Positions 55,492 to 64,000 of a stretch of 64,000 nucleotides of DNA are shown one piece after another. The stretch's first letter is position 1, and every line of letters starts with the position of its first letter. The notes under the pieces were generated by a model, which made no database searches, was not told where the DNA came from, and saw only the letters and a program-made list of their open reading frames with translations. The DNA is taken from the NCBI RefSeq assembly GCF_018223345.1, contig NZ_CP073587.1, positions 2,850,001 to 2,914,000 on the forward strand, given 5' to 3'. This DNA is from Shewanella yunxiaonensis. GTDB taxonomy: Bacteria > Pseudomonadota > Gammaproteobacteria > Enterobacterales > Shewanellaceae. The translations under genes were made by a program, and so were the position numbers.

Positions 55492-57306
55492 ATGTTGTTT
55501 ACGCGCACCTACCCTCTGCGCTTAGTCATAATACTGCCGTTCTCTTTTTTATTTTTTATTGGTGCGGCGGCATTTTCCGTTATCTCTTATCAGAATAGCC
55601 AAACACTGGCGCGTTCCATGGGGCAGAATTTTGCCCGTGAGTTGTCACAGCGTATAGAGCAATATGTGAGCCATCTGACTAAGGTGATGCCAGAAATCAC
55701 TGACGCCAATGCCACGCAGGTACTCAATGGCAATCTTTCTATCGCGCAGCCCCAACAGAACACCCCCTGGTTACTGAGTCAGCTACGCCAGAGTGAACAG
55801 CTAAGTTTTGTCAGTATGGCGTTTCCCGACGGACGCTACATTGCAGCCGCTCGGCCCCCTAACAGTCCTGAACATATCGAAATCGCCAGTAATATCTTCA
55901 ATCCAGAGCATCACCTTATCGGCTATATGCTTGACAGCAGCGATCATCTGGGCCAAGCCATTGAGCAGGTTAAAGTCAGCTATGATCCACGGCAGCGTCC
56001 CTTTATGCAGTGGGCTTTGGCTAATCCGCAACTGCCTTGTTGGGGCGAAATCTATCGCTATGTACAAAGTGAGGTGTATGGCATCAGTCTGTCAAAAGCG
56101 GTGCTTGATGCACAGGGGAATGTCATTGCCGTGGTGGCGGCAGATATTGCCTTAAACCGGCTTAACCAGTTTATGGAAAAGCTCAACATTGGCTACGGTG
56201 GTCTGGCGTTTTTACTGGAGCAGCAGAGCGGCAAGCTGATCGCGTCTTCGAATATTCAGCGCATTCCGGTAAAAGCTGCCGATGGCAACCGCTTCTTGTT
56301 GAAACAGCATCCAATCCCATTACTGCGTAATCTGTCGATTTCACAACAAGATAATCTGGTAGATTCACACGTGATTGCCGACGGGAAGCACTACTTATTA
56401 GAAGTTAAGCAGATAAAGCTCGGTGAGCAACAAAGCTGGCAATTGGTGGTATTGCTACCCGTCGATCAAATCGCAGCCCCCATCATGCAACAAGTCAAAG
56501 TTACACTGTTTATCACGTTGCTGTTATTGCTGTTACTGATCTTTATCGGCGCTCAGCTTGCCCGAAAGATTGCCCGCCCGATTGAAAATATCGCGCAGAT
56601 CGCTAGTAACAACGAACTGCAGAAACTGACGGAAAATCCCAGTAAACACCACCAGTATGTGGAAGTCAGCCACCTTGCAACCAGTCTGGCTACGCTGGCA
56701 AAAGCGCAACTGGATTCAATCCATACACTTGAACAACAAGTATCGAAACGCACCCTTGAATTGCAAAAAGCCAACCAACGGCTGACCACCTTATCTGAGC
56801 AAGATGCTTTAACCGGTATTGCCAATCGCCGCGTTTTCGATCGATGCCTTGTCAGTGAATGGCAACAAGCGATTGCTGAAAACAGCCCGTTGAGTGTGAT
56901 TGTGTGCGATATCGATCATTTTAAATCATTTAACGATTATTACGGCCATCAGGCTGGCGATAAAGCGCTGCAAGCCGTAGCGCAACATCTGCAGGCTCAT
57001 GTACGACATAGCAGTGACTTACTTGCCAGATATGGCGGTGAAGAATTTGCTTTGATTTTGCCAAATACTGATGCTGCACAGGCAGCGAAAATCGCCGAGA
57101 ATTTGCGCCAAAGCCTGTTTGCTGCCGCGATTCCGCGAGCAGATCTGGCCCCCTGGGTGATCTCATTGAGTCTGGGTTACGCCAGTACCTATCCGCAAGA
57201 GAGTCAGAAAGTCGAAGAACTGGTACGGCGAGCAGATAAACAGTTGTATGTCGCTAAAGCCAACGGGAGAAATCAGGTCCAACCGGCAAGTACCACCATT
57301 GTCTAG
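55492..57306 (+). CDS. Membrane-bound Cache-HAMP-GGDEF diguanylate cyclase
   Basis: 604 residues. Transmembrane segment near 10-30, periplasmic dCache-like sensor (about 35-335; NFARELSQRIEQYVSHLTKVMPE, GRYIAAARPP, LSKAVLDAQGNVIAVVAADI), a second span (LFITLLLLLLLIFIGAQLA), a HAMP-like linker, a short coiled coil and a GGDEF domain. The active motif is YGGEEFALILP with DIDHFKSFNDYYGHQAGD before it. It should make cyclic di-GMP in response to an extracytoplasmic ligand. Confidence 0.93.
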   Translation: MLFTRTYPLRLVIILPFSFLFFIGAAAFSVISYQNSQTLARSMGQNFARELSQRIEQYVSHLTKVMPEITDANATQVLNGNLSIAQPQQNTPWLLSQLRQSEQLSFVSMAFPDGRYIAAARPPNSPEHIEIASNIFNPEHHLIGYMLDSSDHLGQAIEQVKVSYDPRQRPFMQWALANPQLPCWGEIYRYVQSEVYGISLSKAVLDAQGNVIAVVAADIALNRLNQFMEKLNIGYGGLAFLLEQQSGKLIASSNIQRIPVKAADGNRFLLKQHPIPLLRNLSISQQDNLVDSHVIADGKHYLLEVKQIKLGEQQSWQLVVLLPVDQIAAPIMQQVKVTLFITLLLLLLLIFIGAQLARKIARPIENIAQIASNNELQKLTENPSKHHQYVEVSHLATSLATLAKAQLDSIHTLEQQVSKRTLELQKANQRLTTLSEQDALTGIANRRVFDRCLVSEWQQAIAENSPLSVIVCDIDHFKSFNDYYGHQAGDKALQAVAQHLQAHVRHSSDLLARYGGEEFALILPNTDAAQAAKIAENLRQSLFAAAIPRADLAPWVISLSLGYASTYPQESQKVEELVRRADKQLYVAKANGRNQVQPASTTIV

Positions 57307-57397
57307 CTCGTGGCACGTTGCCTTGAGGCACGAGTACACGCGGCACGTTGGCAATGAATGGATATCGACCGGTTAAGCCAGCCGATATCCAGAGTTA

Positions 57398-57736
57398 TCA
57401 GGCCTTTTTCACAAACTCGGATTTGAGCTGCATTGCGCCGATACCATCGATCTTGCAATCAATATTATGATCGCCCTCAACCAGCCGGATATTTTTCACT
57501 TTCGTGCCCACTTTGACCACCAGTGAGCTGCCTTTCACTTTTAAATCTTTAATCACAGTGACAGTATCACCATCGCTTAACTGCGCACCATTGGCATCCT
57601 TGACCACCAGCCCGTCGTCCTGTTCAACCACTTCTCCCGCTATCCATTCATGACCACACTCGGGACACACCAAAGTGCTGCCATCTTCATAGGTATAGCT
57701 GGAATTACAACTTGGACAATTTGGTAAATCACTCAT
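57398..57736 (-). CDS. yjdM: YjdM (formerly PhnA) zinc-ribbon protein
   Basis: 112 residues. The N-terminal zinc ribbon has [25 protein letters not shown], here split as CPSC and CPEC. The C-terminal KOW-like domain reads [17 protein letters not shown]. It matches E. coli YjdM, once called phosphonoacetate hydrolase in error; function is unclear. Confidence 0.93.
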   Translation of the reverse strand: MSDLPNCPSCNSSYTYEDGSTLVCPECGHEWIAGEVVEQDDGLVVKDANGAQLSDGDTVTVIKDLKVKGSSLVVKVGTKVKNIRLVEGDHNIDCKIDGIGAMQLKSEFVKKA

Positions 57737-58057
57737 TAATCAGTTCTCTATGTCACTGGTAGCTAACAAAAAATAGACACCAACCACTGCTAAAATGGCT
57801 ACCATTGCAGTATTTTATTTTTTGGCATCATAAAGTTAAGTGAGCATTTTACAATTAATGGTGCAGATTTAGCAAAAGCACATAATAAACACGATTTAGC
57901 GCACATAATTCGCCTTATTGAGGCAATGTTTAACAAGTTGATGTGACCACTGCATTATAAATGAGCGCAATGTATTGCCCGAATTCATTATAAAATGGTC
58001 GCTAATTTATTGATTAAATACCATTAGCGACCTTTTCAGACAGTGATCAGCCGTGAC
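57737..58057. other. Intergenic region between yjdM and the nitrilase gene
   Basis: 321 AT-rich bases with no gene-like frame. The left part should carry the yjdM promoter, and the right end holds the nitrilase terminator. Confidence 0.5.
57991..58036 (-). terminator. Intrinsic terminator of the nitrilase gene
   Basis: Minus strand GGTCGCTAAT, 16-base loop, ATTAGCGACC, then ATTTTA. The ten-base stem is perfect, with a T4 run also on the plus side. Confidence 0.8.
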
Positions 58058-58981
58058 TCATGATTTTAGGGTTACGCTCTTTTTTGCAGTGACATCCACT
58101 TGTAACGAGAACACATCAGGCCGCGCATAGTGCCCCACTACATCAAAATCGTAGCGAGACTTAGTGATTTGCGACATATCAATCTCCACCGACAATAGCC
58201 CTTCTTCCCCATACATTGGTCCCGCCAAGATGTTGCCAAGTGGGTCAACAATCATGCTTCCGCCTTTTATAAAGGGACGACTGGGATCCCAGCCCTCAGC
58301 AGAGCGGCCGGTTTGCTCTGGTGAACCTTGAACCTGAACGGCACTAATCACAAAACAACGCCCTTCGTGGGCGATATGACGCATACTGCATTGCCAAATT
58401 TCACGCTCGTCTACCGTTGGTGCACACCAAATATCAATTCCCTGAGCGTACATTGCCATACGCAATAATGGCATATGGTTTTCCCAGCAAATAGCACTAC
58501 CAATCTTAGCAAACCCGGTATCCACCGTTGATAACATCGAACCATCGCCTTGCCCCCAAATCAAACGCTCGGTGCCTGTTGGCATGAGTTTACGATGTTT
58601 GCCCACTAATCCATGGCTGGGAGTAATATGGAGAGAAGTGCAGTATAAGGTTGACCCTGCTCGCTCAATCACACCGATAACAATAGAACATTGTGTGCGT
58701 TGCGAAAGCGCGACGAGTTCATCGGTTTCCTCTCCAGGAACAGTGACCGCATTGTCGTAATAGCGCTCATAAGCTTCACGCCCGGCATCAAGACGATAAC
58801 CTAAATATGTCCCAAAGGTCTCGCCCTTAGGATATCCCCCAAGCAATGCTTCCGGCATTACCACAAGTTCTGATTTAGATTGGATAATTTCGTTTTCGTA
58901 AGATAGGATCGACTGCAAAGTCTCTTGCTTCCCCGACTCCTTTGCGCCAATCTGCAGTGCTGAAACAATATGTTTAGTCAT
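58058..58981 (-). CDS. Nitrilase (carbon-nitrogen hydrolase family)
   Basis: 307 residues. The catalytic triad is visible: Glu 44 in [13 protein letters not shown], Lys in [19 protein letters not shown], and Cys in [14 protein letters not shown]. The CWENxMPLxR context marks true nitrilases, which convert nitriles to carboxylic acids and ammonia, rather than amidases. ATG 58981 ([12 protein letters not shown]) is preferred; the longer frame to 59173 would overlap the divergent regulator. Substrate range unknown. Confidence 0.9.
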   Translation of the reverse strand: MTKHIVSALQIGAKESGKQETLQSILSYENEIIQSKSELVVMPEALLGGYPKGETFGTYLGYRLDAGREAYERYYDNAVTVPGEETDELVALSQRTQCSIVIGVIERAGSTLYCTSLHITPSHGLVGKHRKLMPTGTERLIWGQGDGSMLSTVDTGFAKIGSAICWENHMPLLRMAMYAQGIDIWCAPTVDEREIWQCSMRHIAHEGRCFVISAVQVQGSPEQTGRSAEGWDPSRPFIKGGSMIVDPLGNILAGPMYGEEGLLSVEIDMSQITKSRYDFDVVGHYARPDVFSLQVDVTAKKSVTLKS

Positions 58982-59066
58982 AGAACGATTCTCGACAGAT
59001 AGTTGATGTCTGCATAGACTCAGCGATACACGCTGGAGAGGGAATAGCGATTGGTTTCTATCGAGT

Positions 59067-60011
59067 ATGAATAAAAATGATAATGGCCACTTCGACTTAA
59101 ATCTGCTTAAAGTCTTTGTGGCGCTATACGAAGAAGGCAGTGCCAGCCGCGCAGCGGTGAGGCTCGCCGTCACTCAATCTGCGGTCAGTGCTGCACTAAA
59201 GAGATTGAGAATAATCTACGATGATCAATTGTTTATCCGTAATAGCCAGGGCCTGCAACCTACCAGCAAAGCACATGCGATTAAACCGATTATCGCGGAT
59301 TCATTGGATAACTTTGTTTCAACGTTAAATCATTTATCCGATAGCCAACTCAAGTATGCGAACCAATCAATTATGATAGGTTTGTCTGATGATTTTGAAT
59401 TATTCATCGGTTCGACGCTGGCGGAAAAAATTAAATCCAAGTTTCCACGACTAAAGGTCGTGTTCCGGCAGACCAACAGTCAGAAAGTGGTCAATGCCCT
59501 CGTGGAGCGCGAAATCGATATCGCAATCACCTCCACTTACTTACGTTCCTCCACAATACAAAGCGATCTGATGAAATATGGCAATTATTCATGTCTTATC
59601 AGTCGCGATTTCGTGCTCCCGGAAACCGAGAAGACGCTCAACCTTGAAACCTATTTAGCGTCTGACCACGTTCTTGTTTCGGGCGATGGTCTAACAGGCT
59701 CTGTCGATGAGTTGCTTTCCAGAAACGGGCAAAAACGCAATGTGGCCATGGCAACCACTCATTTTTCTGCCTTACCATTTTTACTACAAGGCCCCAAAAC
59801 ACTAGCGACGATCCCCAGCCACGCAGCGCAGGCGATCAGTCAGGTGTGCGGATTGGTTAACCTGCCATGCCCGCTCAAGTTTGATGATTATCCTGTCTCA
59901 GTCAGCTGGCATAAAATACGTGCCAAAGACAGCCTAATTCTGGAAATCATCACCTTGGTCAAAGAATGCTTTAGTGAGTCGAATTTGCAGCAACATTTTG
60001 ATGTGAATTGA
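59067..60011 (+). CDS. LysR-type regulator beside the nitrilase gene
   Basis: 314 residues. The helix-turn-helix ([20 protein letters not shown] then [13 protein letters not shown]) has the NodD/DntR-like form ([16 protein letters not shown] at the start). The effector domain begins near [16 protein letters not shown]. The 85-base gap to the divergent nitrilase suggests it controls that gene. Confidence 0.88.
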   Translation: MNKNDNGHFDLNLLKVFVALYEEGSASRAAVRLAVTQSAVSAALKRLRIIYDDQLFIRNSQGLQPTSKAHAIKPIIADSLDNFVSTLNHLSDSQLKYANQSIMIGLSDDFELFIGSTLAEKIKSKFPRLKVVFRQTNSQKVVNALVEREIDIAITSTYLRSSTIQSDLMKYGNYSCLISRDFVLPETEKTLNLETYLASDHVLVSGDGLTGSVDELLSRNGQKRNVAMATTHFSALPFLLQGPKTLATIPSHAAQAISQVCGLVNLPCPLKFDDYPVSVSWHKIRAKDSLILEIITLVKECFSESNLQQHFDVN

Positions 60012-60609
60012 ATTCTTTGACAAAAGCTTGCTAGAACTCAGGCGGCATAAGACAGATTTCAGACGAACAAAATTAGGGGACGAAACTGATAGTGTTAACG
60101 AGTCCGGCAGCCGTCATGGTTTTGTGACCGGCACTTTTACGACAACACCCGGCACCACCTCTATGGTTGCATTGAAGGTCGAGAGTCTTGAATTCAGCGA
60201 TGGTTTTACATTTGTTACAAAGCGAATCGTTTCCACTTGAGGTTAATGTTACTCAGCGGTAAATTATCGGCGCAATTAATCATCTTCTTTCGTATTTCAA
60301 ATCTAACAGCCTCTTTCGCGGGAATGTATCATGATGCGCGGTAATTATCGTGTAGTCTGGTTCGGTAAAATCTTGGTGCCAAGCCAAAGTGTTATTTATC
60401 GACGCCTGCGATTATTAACGACAATGCGTCCTCTATTCATCAGTAACGCTTGGCACAAGAGTCTTGAAATCACCTGAGTAATCTCTCCTGTAAATAGACG
60501 TTTTTAGCGAAATCGCTTGAGTCGTCAACGCTCGTCAAAACTAGCGCTTTCGACGCAACCGCAGATTTTACTGCGGTATTTTTAGTGTTTATTGGGTTAT
60601 GGGATTTCT
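60012..60609. other. 598-base region with inverted repeats and an orphan terminator
   Basis: No convincing protein gene; a 70-codon frame at 60028-60240 has no ribosome binding site and no family resemblance. The second half is structured. GTGCCAAGC (60376-60384) pairs with GCTTGGCAC (60448-60456), enclosing GACGC (60401-60405) and GCGTC (60426-60430), and a terminator follows at 60558. This could be a non-coding RNA or a decayed element. Confidence 0.45.
60558..60584 (+). terminator. Orphan intrinsic terminator before the lipoprotein gene
   Basis: ACCGCAG, loop ATTTTA, CTGCGGT, then ATTTTTA. It lies 546 bases after the LysR stop and 25 bases before the next start, so it either ends a short RNA or controls the lipoprotein gene. 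Confidence 0.7.
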
Positions 60610-61341
60610 ATGTTTGGTAAAATTGTGGTGATGTCTTTATCACTAGTTGTCTGCGCCTGTACTTCGATGGTAGATGACTTAGAAAATCGTGTGCAGCAAA
60701 AACTTCAGCAAATGCTGGCGGAAAAATTTGCAGAACGGCTAACGGATGGCATTGATGTAGTTGTCAGCGAATTAGCGAAAAGCGGTGGTTATCTCAATGA
60801 TCCATTAGTACGCATTTTGCTACCGCCCCCGCTAGGGATTATTGCGGGAGTGGCCAGTGAACTTCAGAAAAATCCTGACGCGGATTTATTACAAACGCTG
60901 ATGAATCAGGCGGCCGAGCATGCGATCCCTGTGGCCGGCCCAATATTAAAAAATCTTATCACCCATATGGATGAACCCACTTTAGAAGGGGTTCTTCATG
61001 CTGGTAACCAAGGTGCAAGTCAATACTTGAAACAACATGCGGGTGACATGGTGCAGACAGCGTTATTGCCAGCCATCACAGCAGAACTCAATGCAAATGG
61101 CGCAGTAGAGCTTTACGGAAAGTTGTTGGACATTAAAAGCAAGGCCGATAGCATTACCGCAACCGCAAACGATGTACAACAGACGCTGGAGACTGCCCAG
61201 CAACTGCAAGCAGAGCCTGAAAATATAGCCAAAGAACAACTTGCACAGTATGTCGCTGAGCAGGCTATGGGAGGGATGTTCCGTAAGATTGCTCAGCAGG
61301 AACTCAGTATTCGCCAAAATCTACAACAGCCTATGCTGTGA
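60610..61341 (+). CDS. DUF4197-like lipoprotein
   Basis: 243 residues. A signal peptide (MFGKIVVMSLSLVV) ends in CACTSM, where the second Cys is the probable lipidation site, though Cys at -2 is unusual for a lipobox. The body is helical, with GGYLNDPLVRILLPPPL resembling the DUF4197 signature. A Gln-rich coiled tail follows. ATG 60610 with GGGA is preferred over TTG 60592. Function unknown. Confidence 0.7.
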   Translation: MFGKIVVMSLSLVVCACTSMVDDLENRVQQKLQQMLAEKFAERLTDGIDVVVSELAKSGGYLNDPLVRILLPPPLGIIAGVASELQKNPDADLLQTLMNQAAEHAIPVAGPILKNLITHMDEPTLEGVLHAGNQGASQYLKQHAGDMVQTALLPAITAELNANGAVELYGKLLDIKSKADSITATANDVQQTLETAQQLQAEPENIAKEQLAQYVAEQAMGGMFRKIAQQELSIRQNLQQPML

Positions 61342-61457
61342 TCACACATAGAGCCTGAGCACGCTATGACTTCACCATCGCGAACTTACCGATAGTACAT
61401 GGCCTGCATTCGAGGTGTGAACGCCGCCGAACTAAAGTTACCCGACAGCCAACATTA

Positions 61458-61485
61458 AAAAAGCGAGCCATTAGGCTCGCTTTTT
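61458..61485. terminator. Terminator between the lipoprotein gene and gcvP
   Basis: AAAAAGCGAGCC, loop ATTA, GGCTCGCTTTTT. A perfect 12-base stem with A/T flanks; works in both directions. Confidence 0.9.
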
Positions 61486-61514
61486 CATCAGATAATTACT
61501 GATAGCACCGGCTA

Positions 61515-64000
61515 TTACAGGTACTCAGACATAGGAACACAAGCGCAGAACAGATTACGGTCGCCATACACGTCATCAATACGATTAACGGTAGGCCAGA
61601 ACTTGTTGGCACGCACGGCGTCACATGGGAACACTGCCAGCTCACGGCTGTAAGGCCGTTCATCAAAGGCTGGGTCCATGATATCGGCCAGGGTGTGCGG
61701 AGCGTTGTGCAGCGGGTTATTATCCGCTGGCCAGTCACCGGCTTCCACTTTGGCGATTTCGCTACGGATAGCCACCATAGCATTGATAAAGCGATCCAGT
61801 TCCACTTTTGATTCGGACTCAGTCGGCTCGATCATCAGGGTGCCAGCTACCGGGAAGCTCATGGTCGGCGCATGGAAACCATAGTCATTCAGACGTTTGG
61901 CAATATCCATTTCAGTCACACCGGAAGCTTCCTTGAGAGGACGCAGATCGATGATACATTCGTGTGCCACGCGATCATTACGGCCACGGTACAGCACTGG
62001 ATAATGTTCAGACAGCTTCTTCGCCAGATAGTTAGCGTTCAGCATGGCATTCTGCGTGGATAACCGCAGTCCTTTAGCACCCAACAGTTTGATGTACATC
62101 CAGCTGATGGGCAGGATGCCAGCGCTACCGTATTGAGCGGCCGCAACGGCCCCGTTGTTGTCACTGGCTTTACCCAATTTCACTACGCTGTGACCAGCGA
62201 CGAACGGTGCCAGATGTGCTTTGACACCGATAGGGCCCATACCTGGACCACCACCGCCATGCGGGATAGCAAAGGTTTTATGCAGGTTGAGGTGTGACAC
62301 GTCAGCGCCAATAAATCCGGGTGAGGTAATCCCCACCTGTGCGTTCATATTGGCACCGTCGAGGTACACCTGACCACCGTGCTGATGGATGACATCGCAG
62401 ATATCGCGAATAGTTTCTTCATACACACCGTGAGTCGATGGGTAAGTGATCATGATGCAGGACAGATTCGCTGCCATATCACTGGCTTTGGCGCGCAGAT
62501 CATCCATATCCACGTTACCCAATTTGTCACATTCCACGACCACGACCTGCATGCCCGCCATGTGGGCGGATGCGGGGTTGGTACCATGAGCCGACTGTGG
62601 GATCAGACACACGTTCCGGTGTGCATCGCCACGAGATTGGTGATAGCGGCGAATTGCCAGCAGACCTGCGTATTCGCCTTGGGCACCCGAGTTTGGCTGC
62701 ATACATACCGCATCATACCCGGTGATTTCTACCAGCCAGTCACTCAGATTCTGGACCAGTTCATGATAACCCTCGGCCTGATCCTGCGGGCAGAATGGAT
62801 GCAGGTTAGCAAATTCCGGCCAGCTGATCGGTTGCATTTCCACTGCGGCGTTGAGCTTCATGGTGCAAGAACCAAGGGAAATCATCGAATGGTTCAACGC
62901 CAGATCTTTGTTTTCCAGGTGCTTGATATAACGCATCATCTCGGTTTCGCTGTGATAGCGATTAAACACCGGGTGACTGAGGATGGCATCATCACTCAGC
63001 AGTGCCGCAGGAATCGAGTTGCTGCCAGCTGCCACAATTGCGGCATCTAGTGCGGTGATATCCAGCCCATGAGCCGCACCGAGGATGATATCAAACAGTG
63101 TAGCGACATCGGCGCGAGTGGTCGTTTCATCTAGGCTCACACCCAGTGCACCATCAGCGTCGATACGCAGGTTGCTTTGTGCCGCCAGCGCCCGAGCCAC
63201 AACCGCCTCTTTGTCAGCCACGCGGAAAGTCAGGGTATCGAACCAGGTGTTGTTCAGCAGTGATACGCCTTTCGCTTTCAATCCGGCAGCCAGAATATCG
63301 GTCAGACGGTGAATACGGTTAGCGATGGTTTTCAAGCCATCCGGACCATGGTACACAGCGTAAAAAGATGCCATGTTCGCCAGCAGGATCTGTGCAGTAC
63401 AGATATTGGAATTGGCTTTTTCACGGCGAATATGCTGTTCACGGGTCTGCATCGCCATACGCAATGCTACATTGCCACGAGTATCTTTGGATACGCCGAT
63501 GATACGGCCAGGCATAGAGCGTTTGTGTTCGTCTTTAGTGACAAAATACGCGGCGTGTGGACCACCATAACCCATCGGTACACCAAAGCGTTGGGTGTTA
63601 CCAAAGGCAATATCTGCGCCCATGCTGCCAGGAGACTTCAGCAGTACCAGCGACATAATGTCGGCAGCGACGGTAACGACGGCTTTCTGTTCGTGCAGTT
63701 TGGCAAACAGCTCGGTGTAATCACGAATAGCACCCTGTTTGTTGCTGTACTGAAACAGTGCACCAAAAATTTCGTGGTTGACGGCTTCATCAGCCGGGCC
63801 GACCAGCACTTCAAAACCAAAACATTCGGCACGGGTTTTCACCACGTCGATAGTCTGTGGAAATACATCATCCGCCACATAGAAGATATTGGCTTTTTTG
63901 GCTTTGGACACACGTTTAGCCATTGCCATGGCTTCGGCAGCGGCGGTGGCTTCATCCAGCAGAGAGGCTGATGCCAGATCCAGGCCGGTTAAATCCATCG
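61515..64000 (-). CDS. gcvP: Glycine dehydrogenase (decarboxylating), P protein; cut by the window edge
   Basis: About 828 C-terminal residues of a protein usually near 960; the N-terminus lies beyond the right edge. P protein of the glycine cleavage system decarboxylates glycine with pyridoxal phosphate. Both halves of the tandem transferase fold show: [29 protein letters not shown] and, in the second, [24 protein letters not shown] and the PLP-Lys region [20 protein letters not shown]. The C-terminus [10 protein letters not shown] is as in E. coli. gcvT and gcvH, if linked, would be upstream and outside. Confidence 0.96.
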   Translation of the reverse strand, partial: MDLTGLDLASASLLDEATAAAEAMAMAKRVSKAKKANIFYVADDVFPQTIDVVKTRAECFGFEVLVGPADEAVNHEIFGALFQYSNKQGAIRDYTELFAKLHEQKAVVTVAADIMSLVLLKSPGSMGADIAFGNTQRFGVPMGYGGPHAAYFVTKDEHKRSMPGRIIGVSKDTRGNVALRMAMQTREQHIRREKANSNICTAQILLANMASFYAVYHGPDGLKTIANRIHRLTDILAAGLKAKGVSLLNNTWFDTLTFRVADKEAVVARALAAQSNLRIDADGALGVSLDETTTRADVATLFDIILGAAHGLDITALDAAIVAAGSNSIPAALLSDDAILSHPVFNRYHSETEMMRYIKHLENKDLALNHSMISLGSCTMKLNAAVEMQPISWPEFANLHPFCPQDQAEGYHELVQNLSDWLVEITGYDAVCMQPNSGAQGEYAGLLAIRRYHQSRGDAHRNVCLIPQSAHGTNPASAHMAGMQVVVVECDKLGNVDMDDLRAKASDMAANLSCIMITYPSTHGVYEETIRDICDVIHQHGGQVYLDGANMNAQVGITSPGFIGADVSHLNLHKTFAIPHGGGGPGMGPIGVKAHLAPFVAGHSVVKLGKASDNNGAVAAAQYGSAGILPISWMYIKLLGAKGLRLSTQNAMLNANYLAKKLSEHYPVLYRGRNDRVAHECIIDLRPLKEASGVTEMDIAKRLNDYGFHAPTMSFPVAGTLMIEPTESESKVELDRFINAMVAIRSEIAKVEAGDWPADNNPLHNAPHTLADIMDPAFDERPYSRELAVFPCDAVRANKFWPTVNRIDDVYGDRNLFCACVPMSEYL

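Noticed and set aside
60028..60240. A 70-codon plus-strand frame after the LysR gene
   Set aside because: No ribosome binding site, no recognisable family and an odd Thr-rich composition. The reverse strand also gives a partly protein-like reading, so no call is safe.
1..64000. CRISPR arrays, prophage, insertion sequences and defence islands
   Set aside because: I saw no regularly spaced repeats, transposase or integrase motifs, or known defence domains on either strand. Only the tRNA-Leu copies are obvious direct repeats.

Overview
The window looks like the chromosome of a Shewanella-like marine gammaproteobacterium (Alteromonadales). This rests on recognised protein families and gene order, not on a database search. 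The bamD-rluD-pgeF-clpB block beside an rRNA operon is a gammaproteobacterial arrangement. The ExeM nuclease, the small DUF4447- and DUF3624-type proteins, NAD malic enzyme, MetJ/MetR control and the BtuB riboswitch fit the same group. Most of the window is ordinary chromosome. I see no phage, insertion sequence, CRISPR array or defence island.

Layout. 1-334: tandem rRNA-type promoters firing out of the left edge. 335-7057: pssA, clpB (with a heat-shock promoter), pgeF, rluD and divergent bamD. 7264-7790: tRNA-Phe and three identical tRNA-Leu(CAG). 7791-8544: no gene seen. 8545-10573: an ECF sigma factor, membrane protein and DUF4097 protein in one overlapping operon. 10577-21999: rsuA, an M13 lipoprotein peptidase, small proteins, malic enzyme, ExeM nuclease, queG and dodecin. 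22025-29263: metE/metR with MetJ boxes, an HDOD protein, an esterase, and btuB behind a cobalamin riboswitch whose promoter also carries MetJ-like boxes. 29264-36381: two small proteins, then a four-gene sucrose cluster, sps-spp-fructokinase-amylosucrase, read right to left. 36829-41082: SPFH and DUF4405 membrane proteins, an AraC regulator and a PanE-like reductase. 41136-45631: a YjiM/YjiL double-cubane-cluster protein pair, then a CyuA-type cysteine desulfidase with its DecR-type regulator. 45865-50325: trxC, yeaK, a LysR-cupin-CMD locus and an aminotransferase. 50581-57736: a Fur-boxed siderophore receptor, two diguanylate cyclases, a VIT transporter and yjdM. 58058-61341: a nitrilase/LysR pair, a structured intergenic region and a lipoprotein. 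61515-64000: gcvP, cut by the right edge.

The most interesting features are the sucrose cluster, which resembles the compatible-solute clusters of methylotrophs; the apparent joint control of btuB by MetJ and cobalamin; the double-cubane-cluster pair; shared palindromes in front of cyuA and decR; and an inverted-repeat region with an orphan terminator near 60.4-60.6 kb that could be a non-coding RNA. No wholly new system could be established from sequence alone. Where an upstream in-frame extension lacked a ribosome binding site or family support, I moved the start downstream and say so in the entry.
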